Source of the DNA: Sulfurimonadaceae bacterium
GTDB lineage: Bacteria; Campylobacterota; Campylobacteria; Campylobacterales; Sulfurimonadaceae
Reading direction: 5' to 3'
NCBI GenBank assembly: GCA_016744575.1
Contig: JADGEC010000010.1
Location: forward strand, 1-51,279
Length of the DNA stretch: 51,279 bases
The position numbers and the translations under genes are program-made. Of this stretch, positions 17,866 through 26,452 are shown one piece after another. The first letter of the stretch is position 1, and the number at the start of each line of letters is the position of its first letter. The notes beneath the pieces are model-generated. The model saw only the letters and a list, made by a program, of their open reading frames with translations, did no database searches and was not told where the DNA came from.

Positions 17866-18728
17866 TATGCAGACTATGTGGGAGTGATGATGTCTCTGTT
17901 GTGTTTCAAGGGGATATCCGAAGTGGGGGAGCGCATACTGCCAGTGATGAGAAAGCCAAGGTCTATAGATGCCACGCTTGCAGTGTCGAATTCTTGACGA
18001 CTGATGTTGAACTGGAAGACTCAGAGTACTGGGATAAGAAAGAGGACTCTTTCAGTAAAGAGAAGATCTATGAGAAGTATGATGGGGAGCAGTTGAAGTG
18101 GTTGGAGAGAATAGGGCTTAATACTTTTAGGGATAAGGTGGTATTGGACTTTGGATGTGGGCACGGTACTTTTCTGGACCTGGTCTCGACGATCTCCAAA
18201 AAGACTTTTGGCGTAGAAAAAGACAAAGACCTTTTTCTGGAGTTCTATGAGGATAAACCCTATGAGATCTTTGAGACTTTGGCAGATATTGAGGATGATA
18301 GTATCGATCTCTTAGTCTCGTTTGATGTCATCGAGCATCTAAGTAAGCCAATAGATGTCTTATCAGAAATTCATAGGGTATTGAAAAAAGAGGCTGTTAT
18401 CTACATCGGTGTCCCAAATCAGAATGACTTCTTAAAAGAGATCGAGGAGAGTTACCTCCCTTTTTATTATCACAAGTCGCATCTGTTTTATCATGACATC
18501 GCGTCATTAAGATATATTTTGGACAAGGCAGGCCTGAGTTATAAAGATAGTTCCTTTTTGCATAAATACAACATCTATAATATGATCAATTGGCTCAAAC
18601 AAAACCGTGCAACAGGCAACCCGGAGAAAAAACACCCTTTTGATGGTGGACATGACACTATGTTTAAGAGTTATGTCGAGGAGAAAGGTATTGCATCACA
18701 TATCCTCATCAAGGCGAGTAAGCGATGA
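17862..18728 (+). CDS. Zinc-ribbon class I SAM methyltransferase
   Basis: A 288-residue methyltransferase with an N-terminal zinc ribbon (CRLCGS near residue 3 and CHAC near residue 36) and a Rossmann SAM-binding domain from about residue 90: VVLDFGCGHGTFLDLV, then a VEKDKD acidic strand, then DLLVSFDVIEHLSKPIDVLSEIHRVLK. This arrangement resembles sugar C- or O-methyltransferases found in surface glycan clusters. It starts with a GTG overlapping the previous stop and overlaps the next gene by four bases. The acceptor is unknown. Confidence 0.82.
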   Translation: MICRLCGSDDVSVVFQGDIRSGGAHTASDEKAKVYRCHACSVEFLTTDVELEDSEYWDKKEDSFSKEKIYEKYDGEQLKWLERIGLNTFRDKVVLDFGCGHGTFLDLVSTISKKTFGVEKDKDLFLEFYEDKPYEIFETLADIEDDSIDLLVSFDVIEHLSKPIDVLSEIHRVLKKEAVIYIGVPNQNDFLKEIEESYLPFYYHKSHLFYHDIASLRYILDKAGLSYKDSSFLHKYNIYNMINWLKQNRATGNPEKKHPFDGGHDTMFKSYVEEKGIASHILIKASKR

Positions 18729-19603
18729 AAAAGAAGTCTATTCTATTGACTGGAAGCAGCGGCATCTGTGGTAGTGCGATCAGTGATTCGTTATTGATCG
18801 AGAGCTATGACTTTCTCTTTTTGGATATTGCAGACCCTATACCCGGACAGGATGATCATAGCTATTATAAGACTGATCTGAGTAAAACAGATGAGATCGA
18901 AAAGGTCTTTATAGACAATGACATCGATATTGTCATCCATCTGGGTGGAAGCAGTGATCGTGATTCGTCTTGGGACGCAGTATTGAACAACAATATCATT
19001 GGTACCTATAACTTAATGGATCTCTCTGTTCGCTATGGTGTGAAGAAGGTCATCTTTGCGAGTACCAACCATGTCGTAGGTATGTATGAAGAAGATGATA
19101 AGGATGCGAGTTATGAATCACTGTTCCTAAATCGGGATAAAAAGATGGTCGATCGCCATAGTGAAAGTCGTCCAGACTCTTTATATGGAGTAAGTAAGCT
19201 TTTTGGCGAAAACCTGTGTCGGTACTATACCGAGAAGTTCGATATTGACTGTTATATGTTAAGGATCGGTTCTGTACGGGAAAAGAGTGGAGACCACCCC
19301 TACAACTATGCGGAGGCAGGAGTAAGAAGGGGTGACTTCGTCCGAGGAGATGAGGGGTACAAAGAGCAAGAGTTACGTCTTAAATCGATCTGGATGTCAA
19401 GAGATGACTTTACAAAGATGATAGCAAAATTGATCGAGTATAAGAGTTCAGAGAGGTTCGATATCTTTTATGCCATCAGTAAAAACGATAGAAGGTCTTT
19501 CGATATAGAGTATGCTGAGAAAAAATTAGACTTAGACCTGCAAGACAATGCAGAGAAGATGGTCTGGAAGAGTGAATATGGTCTCAATAATAATCAGGAC
19601 TAA
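18725..19603 (+). CDS. NAD-dependent epimerase/dehydratase (extended SDR)
   Basis: A 292-residue extended short-chain dehydrogenase. The NAD-binding loop is LLTGSSGICGSAI, with VIHLGGSSDRD as the second cofactor strand. The catalytic Tyr/Lys pair is in DSLYGVSKLFGE and is preceded by a serine-rich strand, FASTNHVVG. The sequence resembles the group of uronate/hexose dehydrogenases with short active-site loops as much as UDP-sugar epimerases, so the reaction is not assigned. It overlaps both neighbours. Confidence 0.8.
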   Translation: MKKKSILLTGSSGICGSAISDSLLIESYDFLFLDIADPIPGQDDHSYYKTDLSKTDEIEKVFIDNDIDIVIHLGGSSDRDSSWDAVLNNNIIGTYNLMDLSVRYGVKKVIFASTNHVVGMYEEDDKDASYESLFLNRDKKMVDRHSESRPDSLYGVSKLFGENLCRYYTEKFDIDCYMLRIGSVREKSGDHPYNYAEAGVRRGDFVRGDEGYKEQELRLKSIWMSRDDFTKMIAKLIEYKSSERFDIFYAISKNDRRSFDIEYAEKKLDLDLQDNAEKMVWKSEYGLNNNQD

Positions 19604-20945
19604 AGATGAAGAGCGGTGGATCGGCCACTGCCTAAGTAAGATAGAAGAGCAGACGTTTACCGACTACGAGATCATTATAGTCGACGATCATAGTCAGGAC
19701 AGTACTTTAGGCAAAGCAAAAAATATTGTCCCGGAGGTAAAGATAATCAAGATCGATGAGTTCTTTCCGGGAAAGGCTCTGAATGCTGGCATTGAACACT
19801 CTTGCGGTGAGTACATCGTCTGTCTATCTGCGCACTGTATCCCTGTTGATGAGGTGTGGTTGGAAAAGCTTGTCGAGGAGATCGCTGGTAAAGAAGACAT
19901 AGCTGGGGTATATGGTAGACAGATCCCCATGGATCAGACGCATGATATTGACAAGAGAGATATGCTGATGGCCTTTGGTCTTGATAAGCGTGTTCAGATC
20001 AAAGACTCGTTTTTTCATAATGCCAACAGTATCTTACGAAGGGACCTCTGGGAAAGGCATCCCTTTGATGAGCAGGAGAAGAATATCGAAGACAGATTAT
20101 GGGCTGAAGCGATGATAGGCCTCGGTCATAAGATAGTCTATACCCCGGAGTCGATGGTCTACCACTACCATGGACTGCATCAGACCAATAAGAACAAACG
20201 ATATAAGAACATAGCAAAGATCTTGTCTAAGAACATCATGGACGGTAGGGTCGAATCCTATCCTATCGACAACTATGCCATCTACTCTATGATCCCGATC
20301 CTTGCAAAAGACCTTGAAAGCAAGATGCGAAGAGAAGTCTTTATGGACATGATAGAGCTGATCTCCAAAATGCAGGAGGTCGAGAGAGTAGTCATCACTA
20401 CGGATGATGTCGATGCGCTGCATAAAGCCATCGAGCTGAAAAGGTTTGAGGCTCTGGACATAGTGGTCTTGCGTAGGGAACAGAGAGCTGTACGTATCAT
20501 GGAGGTCTATAAAGATACCCTGAAGAGTTTGAATGAGAGGGGGATGTTTCCTGATGTCCTGGTCTTGATGGATGTCTCCTACCCTTTTAAAAACATCACG
20601 ATCGTAAAGAGATGTCTCTATGAACTGTTTCAGAACGATGTGGATATCGTGATTCCAGCCTACGCTGAAAAACGTCCGACATGGGTCAAAAAAGAGGGAG
20701 AGTATACGCGTGTGGACAAGTATGAGGTAAGTAAGGAGAAAAGAGAAGCCGTGCTCATCGGTATGGAAAACAACTGTACCATCGTCTATGCGGACATCTT
20801 GACCGGTACCAATAACTTTTTTGACAATAAGATAGAACTGGTCTCCACTCGTGACCCTTACTTGAAGTATGATATTGAGGATATTGTCTCGTATGAAGAG
20901 TATCATCAACTAAAGCAGATATATGAAAAATATTCAAGAGTATGA
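19578..20945 (+). CDS. GT2 glycosyltransferase fused to a cytidylyltransferase-like domain
   Basis: 455 residues with two parts. Residues 1 to about 230 are a family 2 glycosyltransferase: MVSIIIRTKDEERWIG, the IIIVDDHSQDST strand, GKALNAGIEHSCGEYI and ERHPFDEQEKNIEDRLWAEA. Residues about 260-455 resemble the body of an acylneuraminate cytidylyltransferase: VVITTDDVDALHKA, FPDVLVLMDVSYPF, VDIVIPAYAEKRP and a terminal YDIEDI. The glycine-rich CTP-binding loop that normally opens that domain is missing. I place the start at the ATG at 19578, where the transferase begins, rather than ten codons upstream. It overlaps both neighbours. Donor and acceptor are unknown. Confidence 0.75.
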   Translation: MVSIIIRTKDEERWIGHCLSKIEEQTFTDYEIIIVDDHSQDSTLGKAKNIVPEVKIIKIDEFFPGKALNAGIEHSCGEYIVCLSAHCIPVDEVWLEKLVEEIAGKEDIAGVYGRQIPMDQTHDIDKRDMLMAFGLDKRVQIKDSFFHNANSILRRDLWERHPFDEQEKNIEDRLWAEAMIGLGHKIVYTPESMVYHYHGLHQTNKNKRYKNIAKILSKNIMDGRVESYPIDNYAIYSMIPILAKDLESKMRREVFMDMIELISKMQEVERVVITTDDVDALHKAIELKRFEALDIVVLRREQRAVRIMEVYKDTLKSLNERGMFPDVLVLMDVSYPFKNITIVKRCLYELFQNDVDIVIPAYAEKRPTWVKKEGEYTRVDKYEVSKEKREAVLIGMENNCTIVYADILTGTNNFFDNKIELVSTRDPYLKYDIEDIVSYEEYHQLKQIYEKYSRV

Positions 20946-22299
20946 GAAGGAGCTCTCCAGAGCCATTGATGCGATGCTGGAGGATCTCGATACGACTATT
21001 AAAGTCTCCGGGAAGAGCATCGATATCAAGCAGGTACTTAGGAACCTGATCCAACCGGGTTTTATAAACGCACCTGAATATTTTGAGATATGGAAAGGTG
21101 AACATAAAAAGTACGACTCATATTTTGACTACTACTTATTTGAGAAGTATCTGTTTAAACGCAAAAGATCAAACATCGTCTTAAAGATCGAATACTTCAA
21201 GCATAGGTCTTTATACTTCTTATTTAAGATCAGGTCTCTGCGCAGTCGGTTTTATAGTAAAAAAAATATCAGAGTAAATATTCCTGAGCCAGAGGATGAT
21301 GTCCTGTACACGGTCTTTCATAAAAGAGATATCGATAGTTTCAAAAGAGTGTTTGAAGCGAAGTCACTGTTCTATTTTACCGGGAGTATGAACTCCTATA
21401 TGCTCGATAGAAATAAACAGGTGCTTCCTCTCTTGGCACAGGATGTCCATTTTCCAAATAACGTCATCTTCTATCACTTTTTCTACTATCTAATGGTCCG
21501 GGTCGACTATATTCAGCAGTTCATCACTATGAAGTTTGAGAAGATCGTCTTTTTCGAAGGTATTCAGAGAGATCTTATCCTCCTCTCATCCATCGGTCGG
21601 GAGTACGGAAAAAAGAGCTATTGTATCCAGCGAGGGTGGTGGCAGAATGAGGGTCACAACACGTTTAGAGAGATCGATTATGACTACTTCCTCTCTTATG
21701 GAAAGTACTTCTCTTCAAGAGCACTAAGGCACAATGACTTTCAAAATGTCATTGATGTCGGCAATCCTTTTATTGAGCATCATCCACAAAAGAAGAGTTC
21801 CAAGATCAGATGTGTCATCCTCTCTCAACCCAGTGGAAAATATATTAGCCAGGAGGATAAAGATGGTTTTTTTGGCTTTGTTGAGGCCTTCTCTACTGAC
21901 AAGATCGAGTTTAGGACAAGATATCATCCACGAGAAGTAGAGTATCCTGAAAACGATAGCTCTCTAGAACAGGTCTTGAACGAGAGTGATATCTGCATCT
22001 CTTTCTTCTCATCTACTATGATCGATGCGATCGCGCTCGATTGTGTCCCAATAATATATAATGTAGCAAATATCGATTATCAGCCAGATATATTTCTTGA
22101 TGATCGGCAGACCTGCCGATCTCTACCTGAGTTAGCGGAGACATTGACGTATTTGTTGGAGGATGATGACTATATCGAGGATCTGAAAAAGAGATATAGA
22201 GCGAAGATTTCACTCTATTTCACGGCGATCGGAGAGCAGGCTGTAGCGACAATAGATGAGGTCATTGATGAGAGAGATCATAAAGAGAGTAGGTATTGA
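20923..22299 (+). CDS. Predicted GT-B-like glycan transferase
   Basis: 458 residues with no strong family name that I recognise. Its second half resembles capsule/CDP-glycerol-type GT-B transferases: KIVFFEGIQRDLILLSSIG, YCIQRGWWQNEGHN (a lipid/sugar site-like segment), then DVGNPFIEHH, the IEFRTRYHPREVEYP strand, SDICISFFSSTMIDAIALDCV and VPIIYN. The HPRE and SSTMIDA elements are typical nucleotide-sugar contacts in this fold. The N-terminal 110 residues are basic and hydrophobic and may touch the membrane. The ATG lies inside the previous gene (23-nt overlap). It is probably a glycan-chain transferase; the reaction is unassigned. Confidence 0.6.
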   Translation: MKNIQEYEKELSRAIDAMLEDLDTTIKVSGKSIDIKQVLRNLIQPGFINAPEYFEIWKGEHKKYDSYFDYYLFEKYLFKRKRSNIVLKIEYFKHRSLYFLFKIRSLRSRFYSKKNIRVNIPEPEDDVLYTVFHKRDIDSFKRVFEAKSLFYFTGSMNSYMLDRNKQVLPLLAQDVHFPNNVIFYHFFYYLMVRVDYIQQFITMKFEKIVFFEGIQRDLILLSSIGREYGKKSYCIQRGWWQNEGHNTFREIDYDYFLSYGKYFSSRALRHNDFQNVIDVGNPFIEHHPQKKSSKIRCVILSQPSGKYISQEDKDGFFGFVEAFSTDKIEFRTRYHPREVEYPENDSSLEQVLNESDICISFFSSTMIDAIALDCVPIIYNVANIDYQPDIFLDDRQTCRSLPELAETLTYLLEDDDYIEDLKKRYRAKISLYFTAIGEQAVATIDEVIDERDHKESRY

Positions 22300-23563
22300 A
22301 CAGATGAGAGAGACTACAGAGCATGAAGCGTTTAAAGCGCGTGATATGGCATCAATAGAGAAACGAAAAAAGTGTTATATCCGAATGAACACTTTTTTTG
22401 CCAGATCGAGAAGTAGACAGAAGTATGATTGGAACAAAAAAAGGGAGTACTATCTTCTTTATCCTCTGATAGATGATGAGAAGAGTCTGCGTGAGTTACT
22501 GTTGAGATTAGACTTCTCTCTGCCTGCAAAAAAAGATGCTTATGTGCATATACCAGTCAGTGATACCTTACTGAAAATGCTGGAGACTGAAGTCATAGAG
22601 AGCAAATACCAGTTCATTACTGATGTTCAGATGAAAGTGCGTATGAAGAGTGATTTTATTTTGGTGCACGATGCCTCCTCTCTTAATAGACTGAGTATCT
22701 TACGTCTTGGCTACAAGTCCGAGATCATAGATAATACGTTTTTCTCTGATAAAGAGGCAGAGAGTCTAAGAAAGCTCTTTTACTTTACTTTTGATGATGA
22801 AGAGAAGCGAGCCTATCATGAGCTGTCTCGAAAAAACTATTTGACTATGTTAGAAAAGAACAGAAGTAAGAAAACAGCCTACTGTTTTACCTCAGGCCCA
22901 TCATTTGATGATTATCGCAATATCAAGATGGAAGCAGAGAGTCTGAAAGTGATCTGCAATAGCATAGTGAGAAACAGGGATTTCCTAGAGTATATCGAGG
23001 GTCCGGATATCATCACCTTTGCCGATCCGGTCTTTCATTTTGGCCCTTCTGAATATGCGATGATGTTTCGAGAAGATGTCTTAGCACTCGTAAAACGATA
23101 CGACTCGTATCTGGTAGTACCCTATTATAATGTCCCGCTTCTCTTGGCGCATTACCCTCAGCTTAAAGATCGCATCATCGGTATGCCCGAAGGTAAGACG
23201 ATGAACTTTCCCGATAAGCATGGATTTTTTGTAAAGGGTTCGGCAAATATACTGACACTCTATATGTTGCCAGTGGCATCTGCGGTCTCTAGGCAGGTCA
23301 ATATCATCGGAGCTGACGGCAGAAAAAGAGATGAGAAGTATTTTTGGAAGCATAGCTCATCAGCGCAGTACGATGAGCAGATGGAGAGTGTGTTCCGGGC
23401 ACATCCATCATTTTTCAGAGATAGAAGTTATGAGGATTACTACGAGACACACTGTACGTATCTGGAAGAGCTATTGCGTCATGGAGAGTCAAAGGGTAAT
23501 ACGTACACCACGTTGACACCATCATATATCCCTGCGCTCATAACAAGAGCGATAAAAAAGTAA
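22268..23563 (+). CDS. Maf/DUF115-like GPS-motif protein
   Basis: A 431-residue protein whose C-terminal half carries the signature of Maf-like/sialyltransferase-like sugar transferases: TAYCFTSGPSFDDYRNIK near residue 205, VICNSIVRNRDFL, GPDIITFADPVFHFGPSEY, KGSANILTLYMLP and VNIIGADGRKRDEKYFW. The GPS loop and the IGADG strand correspond to GPSLD and LLGLD in the Maf protein at 12594. The N-terminal 180 residues have no recognisable motif. Three start codons are possible (22256, 22268, 22304); 22268 has GAGG six bases upstream. It is a candidate second glycosyltransferase for keto-acid sugars. Confidence 0.65.
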   Translation: MREIIKRVGIEQMRETTEHEAFKARDMASIEKRKKCYIRMNTFFARSRSRQKYDWNKKREYYLLYPLIDDEKSLRELLLRLDFSLPAKKDAYVHIPVSDTLLKMLETEVIESKYQFITDVQMKVRMKSDFILVHDASSLNRLSILRLGYKSEIIDNTFFSDKEAESLRKLFYFTFDDEEKRAYHELSRKNYLTMLEKNRSKKTAYCFTSGPSFDDYRNIKMEAESLKVICNSIVRNRDFLEYIEGPDIITFADPVFHFGPSEYAMMFREDVLALVKRYDSYLVVPYYNVPLLLAHYPQLKDRIIGMPEGKTMNFPDKHGFFVKGSANILTLYMLPVASAVSRQVNIIGADGRKRDEKYFWKHSSSAQYDEQMESVFRAHPSFFRDRSYEDYYETHCTYLEELLRHGESKGNTYTTLTPSYIPALITRAIKK

Positions 23564-23572
23564 AGGATAGCC

Positions 23573-24262
23573 ATGTCAAACAGTGATGAGTTCAATTTTA
23601 TTGATATCGGCTCAGTCGGCGGATTGCCATCACCTTGGAACAGTCATAGTGATGAGATCGACTTTTTATTGAACTTTGAGCCTAATGACGAAGCTCAGAG
23701 AAGTGAGAAGTCAATGACATACAACACAGCCGTTTGGGAGAAAGAGGAGGAGCGACCGTTTTATATCTATAAAGGCTTTAATGGTACAGGTTCTTCGCTC
23801 TTCAAACAAAACTATAACTATGTCCGAGATAATTGGGATACGCTAAAGCGACAAGGTCCTGAGAGTTATGCTCTGACCTGGTTTGACAGGTCCTCTCCTG
23901 TCGAGACAAAGCTGCTGAAATGTCGTGCACTGGACACTATCTTGCAAGAGGAGTTCTCTGATAAAGAGTTTCAATTCTTAAAGATCGATGCGCAAGGGGC
24001 AGAGTATAATATTTTGCAAGGTGCTGAAGTGTTCTTGTCTACGAGTTGTGTTGGCCTGCATCTGGAACTGTTTGTCATCCCTCTCTATGAGGAGATCAGG
24101 TTACTTCCAGAAGTGGAGGCTTATTTAAAACGTTTTGGTTTTTCACTGGTCAAGAGATTTCCTGCCCATGGGACCTTTGACTCACAGCATGATTGTCTTT
24201 TTTTACATGATAGCAGAGCGCCTGAGATCTCAGATCAGATCCGTGCTATCTATGTGCTTTAA
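23573..24262 (+). CDS. FkbM-family methyltransferase
   Basis: A 229-residue SAM-dependent methyltransferase of the FkbM type, usually an O-methyltransferase acting on sugars or polyketides. The N-terminus has FIDIGSVGGLPSPW in the SAM-binding position, and the family hallmark is LKIDAQGAEYNILQGAE with the following GLHLELFVIPLYE strand. A good AAGGAT site precedes the ATG. The 73-nt gap to the next gene contains only its ribosome site. It is one of four methyltransferases in the island. Confidence 0.82.
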   Translation: MSNSDEFNFIDIGSVGGLPSPWNSHSDEIDFLLNFEPNDEAQRSEKSMTYNTAVWEKEEERPFYIYKGFNGTGSSLFKQNYNYVRDNWDTLKRQGPESYALTWFDRSSPVETKLLKCRALDTILQEEFSDKEFQFLKIDAQGAEYNILQGAEVFLSTSCVGLHLELFVIPLYEEIRLLPEVEAYLKRFGFSLVKRFPAHGTFDSQHDCLFLHDSRAPEISDQIRAIYVL

Positions 24263-24334
24263 CATGCTAGCTATCGACAAACAGTATTGGAGTAGATGTA
24301 TGAACACCCTTACCACTTTTAAAAAGGCTTTAGT

Positions 24335-24970
24335 ATGACCGACAATGTTGCTGTAGATGAGTTTATGACCCGTTTCCCTATCATCTCAAACATGGTGACA
24401 CATGCCCATGTCGAACAGGTATTATCGCATCTTGTAGATGTCTTGGATGATGAGATAGAGGGTGATGTCGTCGAATTGGGATGTAACGTAGGTACGACCT
24501 CGCTTTTTATCAGACGTATGTTGGACCATCGTCATTCAGATAAAGTGTTCCATGTCTATGACTCGTTTGAGGGCTTACCGGAAAAAGATGAGATGGATGA
24601 GAGTTCGCATGTGAACCAGTATGATAAAGGTTCATGTACGACGTCCATCGATATCTTCAAAGATAACTTCAGGCGAGAAGCTCTGGAAGTGCCGAAGACG
24701 CATATCGGTTGGTTTAAAGAGATAGCCGATGATGAGTACCCTGAAAAGATAGCTTTTGCATTCTTTGATGGGGACTTTTATACCTCGATCTTAGATAGTT
24801 TTGAAAAGACTTATGACAGACTTGCTGTCGGAGCGAAAGTGGTCATCCATGATTACGGATGGGAAGCGCTTCCGGGAGTCAAACAGGCATGTGATGAGTT
24901 TTTAGCGGATAGACCGGAGAAGATGATCAAGATCGAGGGCATCAGTCTGGGACTGTTGGTGAAGCAGTGA
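24335..24970 (+). CDS. TylF/MycF-type O-methyltransferase
   Basis: A 211-residue class I methyltransferase of the TylF (macrocin O-methyltransferase) family, whose known members methylate sugar hydroxyls. Seen are GDVVELGCNVGTTSLFIRR for SAM binding, HVYDSFEGLPEKDEMD which is characteristic of the family, IAFAFFDGDFYTSI with metal-binding aspartates, and VVIHDYGWEALPGVKQACDEF. Its ribosome site is AAAAAGG. Together with the FkbM gene it could place methyl groups on a sugar or on a glyceroyl substituent. Confidence 0.85.
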   Translation: MTDNVAVDEFMTRFPIISNMVTHAHVEQVLSHLVDVLDDEIEGDVVELGCNVGTTSLFIRRMLDHRHSDKVFHVYDSFEGLPEKDEMDESSHVNQYDKGSCTTSIDIFKDNFRREALEVPKTHIGWFKEIADDEYPEKIAFAFFDGDFYTSILDSFEKTYDRLAVGAKVVIHDYGWEALPGVKQACDEFLADRPEKMIKIEGISLGLLVKQ

Positions 24971-24979
24971 GTCTGGTAG

Positions 24980-26443
24980 ATGAAATCACAAGAAAGAATG
25001 ACAGGTACTGACTCAATGGGATACAAGGTCAGTGTCATCATACCTCTCTTCAACGATGAGAAGTATCTTGAACGCTGTTTGGACTCCATAGTCACTCAGA
25101 CCTTGCATGAGATAGAGATCATCATCATCGATGATGGTTCGACAGACGACTCCGTGTCCATAATCGAGAAGTACGCCTCTTCTGATGAACGCTTTAGCGT
25201 GATCTCTCAGACGAACCAAGGTCCTGGTATGGCCAGAAACAGAGGTCTGTCCATCGCAAAAGGGGAGTTTATTGCTTTTGTGGACAGTGATGATCTTATT
25301 GATAGTGAGATGTTAGAGCAGATGTATGAAAATGCCTCTAAAGCGCAGGCAGATATCGTAGTCTGTCAGTTTGAGAAGTTTGATGATAAGGGGCAGGTCT
25401 ATACGACCAAAGAGATGGAGAAGGAGACGTTCCAAAACCTTATTGCAGGGAAGCTCTACTCTCCTGTCTGGAACAAGATCTATAAAAGAGCTCTTTTTCA
25501 TGAGCATGGCATCGTCTTTCCGGCAGATATCTATTATGAGGATGTCGCTACTCTTTTCAAGCTCTATTTCTATGCCAAAAAGATCATTACGTTACAGGAG
25601 ACCTATTACCATTGGTATGAGAGGCCAGGCTCAAGGACTGAGGTGTTGAACGTCTTACATGTGGAAAGTATGTTTAGAGTCTTTACCGAGATGGAGCACT
25701 TTTTAATAAGTAAAAAAGTCGAAGAGCACTACAGCTCCTCTCTATTTGAGAAGATCGTATCGGGAGTGCTCTTCTTGTTTAGAAGGATCGATAGCCATGT
25801 AGTACTTTTTGAGAAAAAGCGAGAAGTCTGGCAACTCCTATATCGGGAGATCGAAAAAAGTAGATACTTCTCTGAGCACAACATGGCACTTTTAGTGGAC
25901 AACTCATCCTATGATCTTTACGAGATACAGTTTTATCTCTCCATTAAAACGATCTATACAGAATATGACCGTCAAATGCTCTACTCTGCTCTGATTGCCA
26001 GTTTCCCTTTTGATGAGAAGAAGAGAGAAGAACTGGCACTTCTGCCTGACGGAGTATTATTGGAGAGATTGGTGACCTATCGAAGAAAGGTCTTTGCTGT
26101 CGAATATGATGCGATGGAGAGAGTCGAGTTCTCACAGAAGTTGAATGTGTTGTTTAAAGCGATAGCTATCTTAAAGCAAAGTCCACAAAAAGTTGCGATC
26201 TACGGAAATGGTGTCATTGGTCAGATACTTGCAAGAGAACTGGCGGGACGTGTCGTAGTGATCATAGATAAAGACCCCGATAGCCTATCTGAGTATGCAC
26301 CTACCTGTACACCAGATGTGCTGAGTCACTATGATATCGATACTATCGTGATTGCAGTCTTTGGACGAGAAGCAGAGATAGAAAAAGCACTGCTCAAGGA
26401 GTATCCGTTGTCACATGTAAATATAGTCAAGCTCTCCCTTTAG
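24980..26443 (+). CDS. GT2 glycosyltransferase with C-terminal Rossmann-like tail
   Basis: A 487-residue protein. Residues about 15-240 form a family 2 glycosyltransferase: YKVSVIIPLFNDEKYLE, IEIIIIDDGSTDDS, GPGMARNRGL, FIAFVDSDDLID (the DxD metal site), and YYEDVATLFKLYFY. A helical linker follows, and residues about 400-487 form a second domain, VAIYGNGVIGQILARE then VVVIIDKDP and DIDTIVIAVFG, that looks like a dinucleotide-type Rossmann fold. The same tail occurs on three other glycosyltransferases in the window. Start choice among ATGs at 24980, 24998 and 25016 is not settled. Confidence 0.85.
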   Translation: MKSQERMTGTDSMGYKVSVIIPLFNDEKYLERCLDSIVTQTLHEIEIIIIDDGSTDDSVSIIEKYASSDERFSVISQTNQGPGMARNRGLSIAKGEFIAFVDSDDLIDSEMLEQMYENASKAQADIVVCQFEKFDDKGQVYTTKEMEKETFQNLIAGKLYSPVWNKIYKRALFHEHGIVFPADIYYEDVATLFKLYFYAKKIITLQETYYHWYERPGSRTEVLNVLHVESMFRVFTEMEHFLISKKVEEHYSSSLFEKIVSGVLFLFRRIDSHVVLFEKKREVWQLLYREIEKSRYFSEHNMALLVDNSSYDLYEIQFYLSIKTIYTEYDRQMLYSALIASFPFDEKKREELALLPDGVLLERLVTYRRKVFAVEYDAMERVEFSQKLNVLFKAIAILKQSPQKVAIYGNGVIGQILARELAGRVVVIIDKDPDSLSEYAPTCTPDVLSHYDIDTIVIAVFGREAEIEKALLKEYPLSHVNIVKLSL

Positions 26444-26452
26444 GATGATGAG

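Noticed and set aside
20097-20909. 270-codon minus-strand open frame
   Set aside because: It is antisense to the glycosyltransferase-cytidylyltransferase gene, which shows clear family motifs; its His/Asp/Val-rich translation matches no family.
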